The notes beneath the pieces were generated by a model, which was not told the DNA's origin, did not search any database, and was given only the letters and a program-made list of their open reading frames with translations. Shown here in pieces: positions 25,132-32,679 of a DNA stretch of 64,000 nucleotides. How positions within the stretch are numbered: position 1 is the stretch's first letter; the number at the start of each line of letters is the position of its first letter. The stretch comes from Amycolatopsis endophytica (lineage in GTDB: Bacteria > Actinomycetota > Actinomycetes > Mycobacteriales > Pseudonocardiaceae): NCBI RefSeq assembly GCF_013410405.1, contig NZ_JACCFK010000001.1, positions 1,736,001 through 1,800,000 of the forward strand. Direction: 5' to 3'. The translations under genes were made by a program, and so were the position numbers.

Positions 25132-26072
25132 GCCGAGGGCGGCGTGCACAGCAACTGGTCACCGCGGTAGCCGCACACCACGCTCGCCAGTTGCGCGTCC
25201 CGCACGAACACCAGCACCAGCAACGCGATCACCAGCATCGCGACCGCGCCGCCCTGCCAGTACCGGCGTCCCTTCGCGGGCGCGTACACCATCGCCGCGG
25301 CGACGAGCGCGCCCACGACCAGTCCGCCGAGGTGGCCGAGCAGCGAGATGCCCGGCAACGAGACGGTGATGATCAGGTTCAGCACGATGGTGCCGATGGC
25401 GTAGGCCGGGTTGAGCCGCAGCCGGATGACCGCGACCAGCATCGCGCCCAGCAGCCCGTAGATCGCCCCGGACGCGCCCGCGGTGCCGCGGTTCACGTCG
25501 TCGAACAGGTACACCGCCACCGCGCCGCCCAGCAGCGACACCAGGTACAGCGCGGTGAAGCGCACGCGGCCCAGCAGCGTTTCCATGTCGCGCCCGAGTA
25601 TCCACAGCGCGAGCATGTTGACCGCGAGGTGGATCGGCCCGTAGTGCAGGAAACCAGACACGATGAGGCGCCACCACTGGTCCTCGCCCGCGAGCGCGAG
25701 CGGCCACAGCACGCCGTCGGTGAACGCCGGTGCCGAGTCGTTGCCGGTCAGGCTGCCCGCCTGCGCCGCCGTGATCACGTACACGAGCACGTTGAGCACG
25801 ATGAGAACCGGCGTGACCACCGGCCGGTGCGAAACCTGCGCACCGGCCACCGTCCGCGGGGTGTAGCGCTGCACCTTCTGCTCGCGGCGGCCGGTCTGCA
25901 CGCAGTCGATGCACTGGTAGCCGACCGAGGCTTCACGCAGGCAGTCCGGGCACGCCGGACGGCCACACCGGACACAGCTGAGCCCGGTGGGGCGCGACGG
26001 GTGCCACCAGCAACCGGGCAGTGCCGACTGCTGGTGCGGCTGTGAGGCAGGCGGGTGCGGAGGCATGTTCAC
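25128..26072 (-). CDS. Rhomboid-family intramembrane serine protease with N-terminal zinc finger
   Basis: A 314-residue protein. Residues about 20-60 form a B-box-like zinc-binding region with paired cysteines (CVRCGRPACPDCLR, then CIDC). Six or seven transmembrane helices follow. The rhomboid active site is seen as GASGAIYG (Ser) and GHLGG (His), and HLAVNMLALWILG lies in helix 2. It cleaves transmembrane substrates inside the bilayer; these are unknown here. GTG 26072 and ATG 26066 are both possible, with GGAGG 4 or 10 bases upstream respectively. Confidence 0.92.
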   Translation of the reverse strand: MNMPPHPPASQPHQQSALPGCWWHPSRPTGLSCVRCGRPACPDCLREASVGYQCIDCVQTGRREQKVQRYTPRTVAGAQVSHRPVVTPVLIVLNVLVYVITAAQAGSLTGNDSAPAFTDGVLWPLALAGEDQWWRLIVSGFLHYGPIHLAVNMLALWILGRDMETLLGRVRFTALYLVSLLGGAVAVYLFDDVNRGTAGASGAIYGLLGAMLVAVIRLRLNPAYAIGTIVLNLIITVSLPGISLLGHLGGLVVGALVAAAMVYAPAKGRRYWQGGAVAMLVIALLVLVFVRDAQLASVVCGYRGDQLLCTPPSA

Positions 26073-26094
26073 GATGCCTCCAACCTACCCTGGT

Positions 26095-26646
26095 TCAGGC
26101 CTGGCCCTGGACGTCGATCTTCTCGATGACGACGTCGGTGAGCGGCTTGTCGGCCGGCCCGGTCGCGGTGTTCGCGATCGCGTCCACCACGTCACGGGAC
26201 GGCTGGTCGGCGACCTCGCCGAAGATCGTGTGCTTGAAGTTCAGGTGCGGCGTCTTGGCGACCGTGATGAAGAACTGCGAGCCGTTGGTGCCGGGGCCCG
26301 CGTTCGCCATCGCCAGCAGGTACGGCCGGTCGAACTGCAGCTCGGGGTGGAACTCGTCGCCGAACTGGTAGCCGGGGCCGCCGCGGCCGGTGCCGGTCGG
26401 GTCGCCGCCCTGGACCATGAAGCCAGGGATGACGCGGTGGAAGATCGCACCGTCGTAGAACGGGCCGGAGTTCTCGCCCTTGGCGTTCGGGCGCTGGTAC
26501 TCCTTCGTGCCCTCGGCCAGGCCGACGAAGTTGGCCACCGTCTTGGGGGCGTGATCAGGGAAAAGGTTGATCCGGATGTCCCCGGAGTTGGTGTGCAGGA
26601 CGGCGACCGTCTTCGCACCAACGGAGGATTCACTGCTCTGGGTCAC
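26095..26646 (-). CDS. ppiA: Cyclophilin-type peptidyl-prolyl isomerase PpiA
   Basis: A 183-residue single-domain cytoplasmic cyclophilin. The active-site stretch FHRVIPGFMVQGGDPTGTG and the later MANAGPGTNGSQFFITV and LNFKHTIFGEV are all intact. It catalyses proline isomerisation and is the mycobacterial Rv0009 equivalent by position. GTG 26646 gives a start close to the family norm; no clear Shine-Dalgarno is present. It lies 22 bp beyond the rhomboid start on the same strand, so the two may be co-transcribed, ppiA first. Confidence 0.95.
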   Translation of the reverse strand: MTQSSESSVGAKTVAVLHTNSGDIRINLFPDHAPKTVANFVGLAEGTKEYQRPNAKGENSGPFYDGAIFHRVIPGFMVQGGDPTGTGRGGPGYQFGDEFHPELQFDRPYLLAMANAGPGTNGSQFFITVAKTPHLNFKHTIFGEVADQPSRDVVDAIANTATGPADKPLTDVVIEKIDVQGQA

Positions 26647-26743
26647 GGGTTCATCGTGCCATCCGCAGCGGGATCGCCCGGAAACGGGCAGGATGGTTAC
26701 GGGGATGGAACTTGAGACGAAACGATTGACGAGGTGAAAGGCC

Positions 26744-27379
26744 ATGACCCGAGCTGCGGACTCGGTGGGTGAGTCGGCCAAAGCCGGTTTGCTCGGCCTG
26801 AGCAAGCGGGCTGTGGAAGCCGGCAAGGCGGGCGCCGAGGTTGCCGCCCAGGCAGCTCAGGCAGCCGAGAAACGGCTCTCCGAGAGCACGGCGGAGGCCC
26901 GCAAGGAGGCCGCCAAGCGCTCCGGAGAGGCACGGAAGGCGGCCGCCAAGCGTGGCCGCAAGGCCCGCAAGGACCTGGCGAAGTCGAGCAAGGAGGCACG
27001 CAGGGAGGCCGCCGAGCGGCTGGCCGAGCTGCGCAAGCCCGGCCGCAAGGCCCGCAGGGCCGCGGTACAGGCCGCGAAGTCGGCTGGCGAGTCGAAGCGG
27101 CGGGCCAAGAAGGACTTCAAGCAGGCGAAGAAGGACTTCCAGGCCGCGCTGGCCGAGGCGAAGCTCGCCGCGAAGGGCGAGAAGAAGCGGCGCAAGTGGC
27201 CGCTCTTCGTGGGGCTGGCCGTCGTGGCGGCGGCGGGTGCCGCGGTCGCGATGCGGAGCAAGCAGGAGCCGCCGGTGGCCACCGAGCCGCCGCGCGCCGC
27301 GCCGAAGCCCGCCGCCCCGGAGTCGACGGCCAACGGCCAGCACGCGCCGAGCCCGTCTCCGGCGGAGAAGCAGAACTAG
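26744..27379 (+). CDS. Lys/Ala/Arg-rich membrane-anchored protein, histone-like
   Basis: A 211-residue protein of very biased composition. Residues 20-150 are continuous Ala/Lys/Arg/Glu helix with many AKR, EARKEA and RKARK units, predicted coiled coil and strongly basic. A transmembrane helix lies at about 152-170, and a Pro/Ala/Ser tail follows. With the positive charge before the helix, the basic region should be cytoplasmic. It resembles the histone-H1-like tails of actinobacterial nucleoid proteins, but tethered to the membrane. A role in DNA or polyphosphate binding at the membrane is a guess. The ATG has GAGG 14 bases and AAAGG 4 bases upstream. Confidence 0.75.
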   Translation: MTRAADSVGESAKAGLLGLSKRAVEAGKAGAEVAAQAAQAAEKRLSESTAEARKEAAKRSGEARKAAAKRGRKARKDLAKSSKEARREAAERLAELRKPGRKARRAAVQAAKSAGESKRRAKKDFKQAKKDFQAALAEAKLAAKGEKKRRKWPLFVGLAVVAAAGAAVAMRSKQEPPVATEPPRAAPKPAAPESTANGQHAPSPSPAEKQN

Positions 27380-27456
27380 GCCGTGTTTCCTCAGCGGCGG
27401 AGCCGCTTGCTGTGGGCCGTGCGCTGGCACCGCCGCGAGTTTGATTCAGCGGGGCC

Positions 27457-27709
27457 GCGCGGAGCGCGTCCGTTGAGGGTGGCGGTGGGTGACGCTGGAT
27501 CGGCTCCGTCGCGCGGAGCGCGTCCGTTGAGGGTGGCGGTGGGTGACGCTGGATCGGCTCCGTCGCGCGGAGCGCGTCCGTTGAGGGTGGCGGTGGGTGA
27601 CGCTGGATCGGCTCCGTCGCGCGGAGCGCGTCCGTTGAGGGTGGCGGTGGGTGACGCTGGATCGGCTCCGTCGCGCGGAGCGCGTCCGTTGAGGGTGGCG
27701 GTGGGTGAC
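27457..27709. repeat. 54-bp tandem repeat, 4.7 copies
   Basis: Units start at 27457, 27511, 27565, 27619 and 27673; each begins GCGCGGAGCGCGTCCGTTGA. The copies appear identical, and the fifth stops after 37 bases. Because 54 is divisible by 3, both strands remain open (plus-frame GARPLRVAVGDAGSAPSR; minus-frame PTATLNGRAPRDGADPAS). A related core occurs at 21828. Perfect identity suggests recent expansion or gene conversion. Confidence 0.95.
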
Positions 27710-27904
27710 GGGTGGGCGGTTCCTGGCGAGGACAGCGCAGACGTGGTGCGAGGCGCTGCCGCGCGAAGCGCGTCCGTGAGGGGTGGTGGCCGGGCTGGCG
27801 GGCGGGAATTCATGAGGAGGCGATCCCGGAGCCAGGGGCCGCCTCAGGTTCCGCCACCCGCACCGCAACGCAAGCCACTTCCGAAGCAGTCCTAGATCGT
27901 CACC

Positions 27905-27940
27905 GGTGCCGCCCGCCTGCTCCGGCAGGTGGGCGGCACC
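27905..27940 (+). terminator. Hairpin, likely terminator
   Basis: GGTGCCGCCCGCCTGC pairs with GCAGGTGGGCGGCACC over 16 bp with one G-T pair and a 4-base loop. It follows the repeat region and has no T tract beyond TT. It could stop transcripts coming from the Lys-rich protein gene. Confidence 0.6.
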
Positions 27941-27960
27941 TTCGCGGTCCGGACACGCGA

Positions 27961-27999
27961 ACGGCCGCTTCCCCGGGTTCGGGCCGGGGAAGCGGCCGT
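27961..27999. terminator. Perfect 16-bp hairpin, likely terminator for the minus-strand gene
   Basis: ACGGCCGCTTCCCCGG at 27961-27976 is perfectly complementary to 27984-27999, with a 7-base loop. It lies 20 bp past the stop of the minus-strand gene that ends at 28019. There is no T tract, as is common for actinobacterial terminators. Confidence 0.7.
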
Positions 28000-28018
28000 G
28001 GTGCGTCCGTGCCTGGGA

Positions 28019-28471
28019 TCAGGCGGTGGCCGCGTGCTTGTCGATCAGCTTGCCGAGGCGGGGCAGCGCCTCCTCGACGTTCTTCTTGCCGTTCGGGCGC
28101 AGCTTCTCGTAGACCTTCTTGATGCTGTCGCGGCTGCTCTTGGCGGCGCGCGCGTCGGTCACGCTCAGCAGCGCGTCGGCGGCCTGGTCGCCACGGCCGG
28201 ACAGGTAGGCGCCGAAGTCGCCGCCACCCTGGCCGCGGAAGTCGGCGTAGAACGGTTCGAGCGCGGCGGCGAAGTCGTCGAGCAGGCTGTCCACGGCGGA
28301 GCCGATGATGCCCGGCTTGATCTTCTTGACCGCGGCGAAGCCGGTCTTGATGACGGCGCCCGACACGCCGCCCTTGTCCGAGACCTCTTCGTCGACCAGC
28401 GTCTCGAGGTCGCTCACGACGGCCGGACGCCTGCTGGGGTCGAGCAGGATTTCCTTGAGGGTGTCAGCCAC
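28019..28471 (-). CDS. Conserved actinobacterial protein of unknown function
   Basis: A 150-residue soluble protein beginning VADTLKEILLDPSRRPAVV, mostly helical, without cysteines, signal or membrane helices. It contains DLETLVDEEVSDKGGVSG and a C-terminal basic helix (SSRDSIKKVYEKLRPNGKKN). I recognise it as a common actinobacterial family of undefined function. GTG 28471 is selected with AAGGA 9 bases upstream; the longer frame from 28528 has no support. It stands alone between a hairpin terminator and a lipoprotein gene on the same strand, 162 bp away. Confidence 0.75.
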   Translation of the reverse strand: MADTLKEILLDPSRRPAVVSDLETLVDEEVSDKGGVSGAVIKTGFAAVKKIKPGIIGSAVDSLLDDFAAALEPFYADFRGQGGGDFGAYLSGRGDQAADALLSVTDARAAKSSRDSIKKVYEKLRPNGKKNVEEALPRLGKLIDKHAATA

Positions 28472-28633
28472 GAAAGTCTGTCCTTCTTCACATCGAGGTA
28501 CACGGGGGCTACTCGCAGTCCGTGCCACGCCGTTGCGGGCCGCAGGTCTCGACCCGTTCGCGTGCTGGTCCTCCCGGCTGCGAGGTGCGATCAGGGTAAT
28601 ACAAGATCAACTTGACACTGCACCCCGCCGGTC

Positions 28634-29152
28634 TTAGAGGTGCGCGATAGCCTGCCGGGCAACGGTTCTGGCCTTCACGGTCTGTTGCTGGTTCGTGGTC
28701 ACGATGACGGCCGTACCGTCCTTGGCCACGGCATACACCGCACCGTCCGGTTTCGTAGCGTAACCACCCTGCCACCCGGACGGGTCAGTCGCGGGGTTGC
28801 TCGTGTCCACCGGCGCGGCCCGGTCGACCAACGCCTCCGCCACCGCCGGGTCGCCCGTGTAGACGCGCACGGTCAGCTGGAGCTTGCCGGTCAGCGCGTA
28901 GAAGAAGCATGACGGGTGCGGCTGGTCGCCGGAAATCTCGACCTTCGAGACCCGCTGCCCGTTGGCGTCGGCGACGCTCTTGCTGTCCAGGTACGGGCAG
29001 TTCGCGGCCCGTACGGGCACCGGATCGGGCGGCAACCGGACCGCGGTGGTCGTCGGCGCGCCGGAGGACGGTGGCGCCCCCGGGGGCGCGGGCTCCGCGG
29101 CGCAGCCGGTCAGCGCGGCGGCCGCGAGCAGGGCGGGCAGGACTCGTCGCAT
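28634..29152 (-). CDS. Putative lipoprotein (DUF2020-like)
   Basis: A 172-residue exported protein. The N terminus MRRVLPALLAAAALTGCAAE is a lipoprotein signal with lipobox LTGC. A Pro/Thr-rich linker leads to a domain of about 125 residues with CPYLDSKSVADANGQRVSKV, GDQPHPSCFFY and TSNPATDPSGW, a pattern I associate with DUF2020. Two cysteines could form a disulphide. It should sit on the outer face of the membrane. ATG 29152 is used because the basic-hydrophobic signal starts there. Its function is unknown. Confidence 0.8.
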   Translation of the reverse strand: MRRVLPALLAAAALTGCAAEPAPPGAPPSSGAPTTTAVRLPPDPVPVRAANCPYLDSKSVADANGQRVSKVEISGDQPHPSCFFYALTGKLQLTVRVYTGDPAVAEALVDRAAPVDTSNPATDPSGWQGGYATKPDGAVYAVAKDGTAVIVTTNQQQTVKARTVARQAIAHL

Positions 29153-29251
29153 GGCCGGTCCAGTCAACCACCCGACGTACGTCGGGTTGTGGCGGGCGCG
29201 CCGCTCCAGCAGGGTGGGACGAACTACTCTTCGTGTTCGTCCGGAGGCAAA

Positions 29252-30283
29252 ATGTATTCACGGCGGGCCGCCGGTGCCCTGCTGTCCCTGGTGACCGGAG
29301 CCGCCCTGCTGACCGGGACCACACCCGCGCACGCGGTGGCGGCCGACTTCCCGGCAGGCGACGAGGGCTACCACACCTACGCCGAAGTCACGTCCGAGCT
29401 GCGGAACGCGGCCGCGAACCACCCTGACCTCGCGGCGCTGTCCAGCGCCGGCAAGTCCTTCGAGGGCCGCGAGCTGAACCTGCTCAAGATCAGCGACAAC
29501 GTCACCGCCGACGAGGGTGAGCCGGAGGTGCTGTTCACCTGCAACCAGCACGCCCGCGAGCACCTGACCACCGAGATGTGCCTGCACATCGTGCAGCGCT
29601 TCACCGACGGCTACGCGACCGACCCGAACATCAGGCAGCTCGTCGACGGCCACGTGATCTGGGTGATCCCCAACGTCAACCCGGACGGCTCGGAGTTCGA
29701 CATCTCCGGGAGCGACTACCAGTACTGGCGCAAGAACCGGAAACCCGCCGACGACAACTCGATCGGCACCGACCTCAACCGAAACTGGGGCTACAAGTGG
29801 GGGTGCTGCGACGGATCGAGCACCCGCCCGGGGTCGGAGACCTACCGCGGCCCCGCGGCGTTCTCCGAGCCGGAGACGCAGGCGGTGGCGCGGTTCGTGG
29901 ACTCCCGGGTGATCGGCGGTACCCAGCGGATCAAGGCGCACATCGACTTCCACACCTACTCGGAGCTGGTGCTCTGGCCGTTCGGGCACACCCAGGACGA
30001 CACCGGTGAGGGTATGACGGCCGAGGAGAACGCGCGGTTCCGCGACGTCGGGCAGCGCATGGCCGCGACCAACCAGTACACCGCCCAGCAGTCCAGCGAC
30101 CTCTACGTCACCGACGGCGACATCAACGACTGGATGTGGGGCACCCACAAGGTCCTCAGCTTCACCTTCGAGATGTACCCGACCAGCCCGTTCCCCGGCT
30201 TCTACCCCCCGGACGAGGACATCGTCCGTGAAACCACCCGCAACGACGCGGCGGTGGACATCCTGATCGGCGAGGCCCGCTAG
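29252..30283 (+). CDS. Secreted M14 zinc carboxypeptidase
   Basis: A 343-residue secreted metallopeptidase. A signal peptide (1-28, ending THPAHAVA-like APAHAVA region) is followed by the carboxypeptidase domain. Zinc ligands are H and E in NQHAREHLTTE and the second His in HIDFHTYSEL; the catalytic Glu is in FTFEMYP. The substrate-side motifs NVNPDGSEF and GTDLNRNWGYKWGCC are present. It removes C-terminal residues from peptides outside the cell. The ATG follows GGAGG by 5 bases, and the promoter must lie in the short divergent spacer to the lipoprotein gene. Confidence 0.94.
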   Translation: MYSRRAAGALLSLVTGAALLTGTTPAHAVAADFPAGDEGYHTYAEVTSELRNAAANHPDLAALSSAGKSFEGRELNLLKISDNVTADEGEPEVLFTCNQHAREHLTTEMCLHIVQRFTDGYATDPNIRQLVDGHVIWVIPNVNPDGSEFDISGSDYQYWRKNRKPADDNSIGTDLNRNWGYKWGCCDGSSTRPGSETYRGPAAFSEPETQAVARFVDSRVIGGTQRIKAHIDFHTYSELVLWPFGHTQDDTGEGMTAEENARFRDVGQRMAATNQYTAQQSSDLYVTDGDINDWMWGTHKVLSFTFEMYPTSPFPGFYPPDEDIVRETTRNDAAVDILIGEAR

Positions 30284-30316
30284 ACAATCGATCCAGGCTC
30301 TGTACATCATGCCCAG

Positions 30317-30946
30317 GTGACCGATGCCGACGCGGTGCTCGCCGCGCTCCGACCCGTGCTCGACGGCCTCGCCGCCACGTTCGGCGGCCACTGCGAGGTC
30401 GTGCTGCACGACTACCGGCGCCCGGAGGGTTCCGTCGTCGCGGTCGCCGGCGACGTGACCGGCCGGGCACCCGGCGGCGCGATGAGCGAGCTGGGCCTGA
30501 GCCTGCTCAAGCAGGGCCGGGACGCGCGCGACCAGGTCAACTACCTGACGCGCACGGACTCCGGCCGGGTGATCAAGGCGTCGACGCTGCTGCTGCGCGA
30601 CTCCGACGGCGAGGTGTTCGGGTCGCTGTGCGTCAACGTCGACGTGACCGACCTGCGCCACGCGGCCGTGCTGCTGGGCGAGCTGGGCGCGGTGAGTTCC
30701 CTGCCCGACGCGACCACGACCTTCACCAACGACGTCGGGCAGCTGATCCGCGGCGTGGTGGCCGAGGAGGAGCTGAAACTCGGCCGCCCGGTGGGCCGGA
30801 TGACCCGCGCCGAGCGGCTGGACCTGTTCCGCGCCCTCGACGAACGCGGGCTGTTCGCCCTGCAGAAGGCCGTGCCCGAGGTGGCGGCGGCGCTGGGCAT
30901 CTCGCGCGCGTCCGCGTACAACCACCTGGCGGAAATCAGGTCCTAG
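30317..30946 (+). CDS. YheO/DauR-like PAS and HTH regulator
   Basis: A 209-residue regulator. The N-terminal two thirds is a PAS-like YheO domain with LDGLAATFGGHCEVVLHDY and GEVFGSLCVNVDVT. The C-terminal 60 residues are a helix-turn-helix, RAERLDLFRALDERGLFALQ then VAAALGISRASAYNHLAEIR. Related proteins include the D-arginine regulator DauR. GTG 30317 gives the expected start. It lies 34 bp after the carboxypeptidase on the same strand and may be co-transcribed. It ends 11 bp inside the convergent spermidine-synthase-like gene. The ligand is unknown. Confidence 0.88.
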   Translation: MTDADAVLAALRPVLDGLAATFGGHCEVVLHDYRRPEGSVVAVAGDVTGRAPGGAMSELGLSLLKQGRDARDQVNYLTRTDSGRVIKASTLLLRDSDGEVFGSLCVNVDVTDLRHAAVLLGELGAVSSLPDATTTFTNDVGQLIRGVVAEEELKLGRPVGRMTRAERLDLFRALDERGLFALQKAVPEVAAALGISRASAYNHLAEIRS

Positions 30947-31817
30947 GCGGCAGGCCGAACACGTTCCACGGCGGGCGCGGGGTCTCGACCGCGTCGTCGT
31001 CGGTGATCGGTTTGGCGCTGCCCCGGAACTTGTCCAGCTCCTCGCCGCCGGTGACACGCGCCGGGAAGGCCGCCGAGGCGGCACGGCGGCCGATCTCCGC
31101 GAGCGGCAGGTCCTTGCCGGACGCGGCCAGCACGAGGTTGCCGAACCGGCGCCCACGCAGCACCCCGGAGTCGGCGAGCATCACGACGTGCGGGAACACC
31201 GCGGCGACCGTGGCGACGACCCGGCGGGCGAACTTCAGGCCGGGCCCGTCCGCGACGTTGATCAGGTACGTGCCCGCGGGCCGCAGGACGCGGGCGACGT
31301 CGGTGGTGAACTCGAGGGTCGCCACGTCGGCCGGCATCTTCGCGCGCTGGAAGACGTCCGCGACGACCAGATCCGCCGAGGCGTCATGACGGGTGGCCAC
31401 GCCTTCGCGGCCGTCGGAGATGCGCACCCGCAGGTTCGGGACGGCGCGCAGGTCAAGCTGCTCACGCACGAGCTCGATCAGCGGTTCGTCGGCGTCGAAG
31501 ACCAGCTGCCGCGAGCCGGGCCGGGTGGCCGCGACGTAGCGCGGCACGGTGCAGCCCGCGCCGCCGAGGTGCAGTGCGTCGAGCGGCCCGGCGCCGAGAC
31601 AGTCGATCACGTCACCGATCCGCCGGACGTACTCGAACTCCAGGTGTTCCGGATCGTCGAGGTCCACATAGGACTGCGCGACCTCGTCGACGGTCAGCAG
31701 CCACGCGTTGGCCCGGTCGGCGTCGGCGATCAGTTCGGCGAGACCGAAGCGGACGGGGTGGCGCCCGGGAACCGGCCGTGCCGCGCCACGCCGCCGGTTC
31801 GTGCCTCTGCCTGCCAT
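30936..31817 (-). CDS. Spermidine-synthase-like (SpeE-fold) protein
   Basis: A 293-residue protein with a class I methyltransferase or aminopropyltransferase core. LHLGGAGCTVPRYVAATRP is the nucleotide-binding loop, LVFDADEPLIE carries the ribose-binding acid, and DLVVADVF the next strand. The polyamine-binding residues of true spermidine synthases cannot be confirmed, so the reaction is uncertain. It lies 10 bp downstream of the membrane-protein operon on the same strand and is probably its last gene. The last 30 residues are a proline-rich tail (TPRPPWNVFGLPPRT). Confidence 0.8.
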   Translation of the reverse strand: MAGRGTNRRRGAARPVPGRHPVRFGLAELIADADRANAWLLTVDEVAQSYVDLDDPEHLEFEYVRRIGDVIDCLGAGPLDALHLGGAGCTVPRYVAATRPGSRQLVFDADEPLIELVREQLDLRAVPNLRVRISDGREGVATRHDASADLVVADVFQRAKMPADVATLEFTTDVARVLRPAGTYLINVADGPGLKFARRVVATVAAVFPHVVMLADSGVLRGRRFGNLVLAASGKDLPLAEIGRRAASAAFPARVTGGEELDKFRGSAKPITDDDAVETPRPPWNVFGLPPRT

Positions 31818-31827
31818 CGACGCAACT

Positions 31828-32679
31828 CTACGTGAGCTTGAGACACCGCCTGCCGAGCGCGTCGACCCGCTCGGCCAGTGCGACGTACTCCTCCTCGGTG
31901 CTCGCCTCCGCGATGTCGTCCAGCAACCGCACGTAGTCGTCGATGATCCGCCGGTACCGCTTGTCCTTGGCGCGGCGCGCGTCGAGGTCGATGATCTGCT
32001 GCGCCAGCGCGGCCGAGCCCGCGGTCAGCTTGCTGCGGGCGTCGCCTGCCGCTTCGCGTTGGTCCTGGAGCCGCACCGCCAGCCGAGTGGCCCGGCGCGC
32101 CGCCAGGTTGATGCCGACCGCGCCGAGGACGACGGCCACGACCGACGCGCCGGCGATCAGGAACCGGGGCAGCGGGGGGCTCAGCTCACGAGCACCGTCG
32201 GGCACGGTGCCGGCCCGCACGAGGAGGTCGTAGTTGACCGCGATGACCTTGATCGCGTCGAGCGGCCGGTCGTGGAACTCGCCGATGCCCCGCTTGATGA
32301 TCTGCTCGGCGACCACGGCCTTGCCGAAGTTCTCGTCATCGCGTCCGGGCAGCAGCGCGCAGCCGTAGGTGTCGTAGTCGTCGTCCTCCTGGCTCAGCAG
32401 CAGGACGAGGTTGCCGTCCACGGCGCTCTCCACGTCGTCGCAGCCTTCGCTGAGGTCGGCGCCGGGGCTGTCCATGATGACGACGAGCCTGCGGTTGCCG
32501 ATGATCCGCTCGGCCGCCGCCTCGTCCAGCTCGACATCGTCCGCCGCGTACACCGAGGACGTGCGGACCTCACGGGCCATCGCGCCTTCGAAGATCCCGC
32601 CGGTCCACAGTGCCCAGACGACGAAGGCGAGACACACGACCGTGGCGGCGCCGAAGGTGCCGCGGAAGAACCGGATCAC
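31828..32679 (-). CDS. Membrane protein of unknown function (operon gene 4)
   Basis: A 283-residue protein with one helix near the N terminus (about 8-28), an external domain of about 140 residues, a second helix (about 168-188) and a cytoplasmic helical tail (DARRAKDKRYRRIIDDYVRL). The outer domain includes GNLVLLLSQEDDDYDTYGCA and a motif IKRGIGEFHDRP, faintly like the TPM fold seen in envelope proteins, but I cannot assign it. The GTG overlaps the stop of the 445-residue gene (GTGA), so both are co-translated. The shared two-helix plan with its neighbour suggests a complex. Confidence 0.7.
   Translation of the reverse strand: MIRFFRGTFGAATVVCLAFVVWALWTGGIFEGAMAREVRTSSVYAADDVELDEAAAERIIGNRRLVVIMDSPGADLSEGCDDVESAVDGNLVLLLSQEDDDYDTYGCALLPGRDDENFGKAVVAEQIIKRGIGEFHDRPLDAIKVIAVNYDLLVRAGTVPDGARELSPPLPRFLIAGASVVAVVLGAVGINLAARRATRLAVRLQDQREAAGDARSKLTAGSAALAQQIIDLDARRAKDKRYRRIIDDYVRLLDDIAEASTEEEYVALAERVDALGRRCLKLT

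Larger units (their letters stand above)
27380..28018. other. Non-coding region with tandem repeats and two hairpins
   Basis: This 639-bp stretch holds no convincing gene. It contains the 54-bp tandem repeat array, a degraded repeat core near 27763, and two large hairpins at 27905 and 27961. An open frame at 27383-27895 exists only because the repeat unit is 18 codons long and open in several frames. The region lies between convergent genes. Confidence 0.7.

Noticed and set aside
27457..27709. CRISPR-like array
   Set aside because: The units are directly adjoining with no variable spacers and no cas genes nearby.
27383..27895. A 170-codon open frame through the tandem repeats
   Set aside because: It exists because the repeat unit is 18 codons; no start signal or family is seen, and the opposite strand is equally open.
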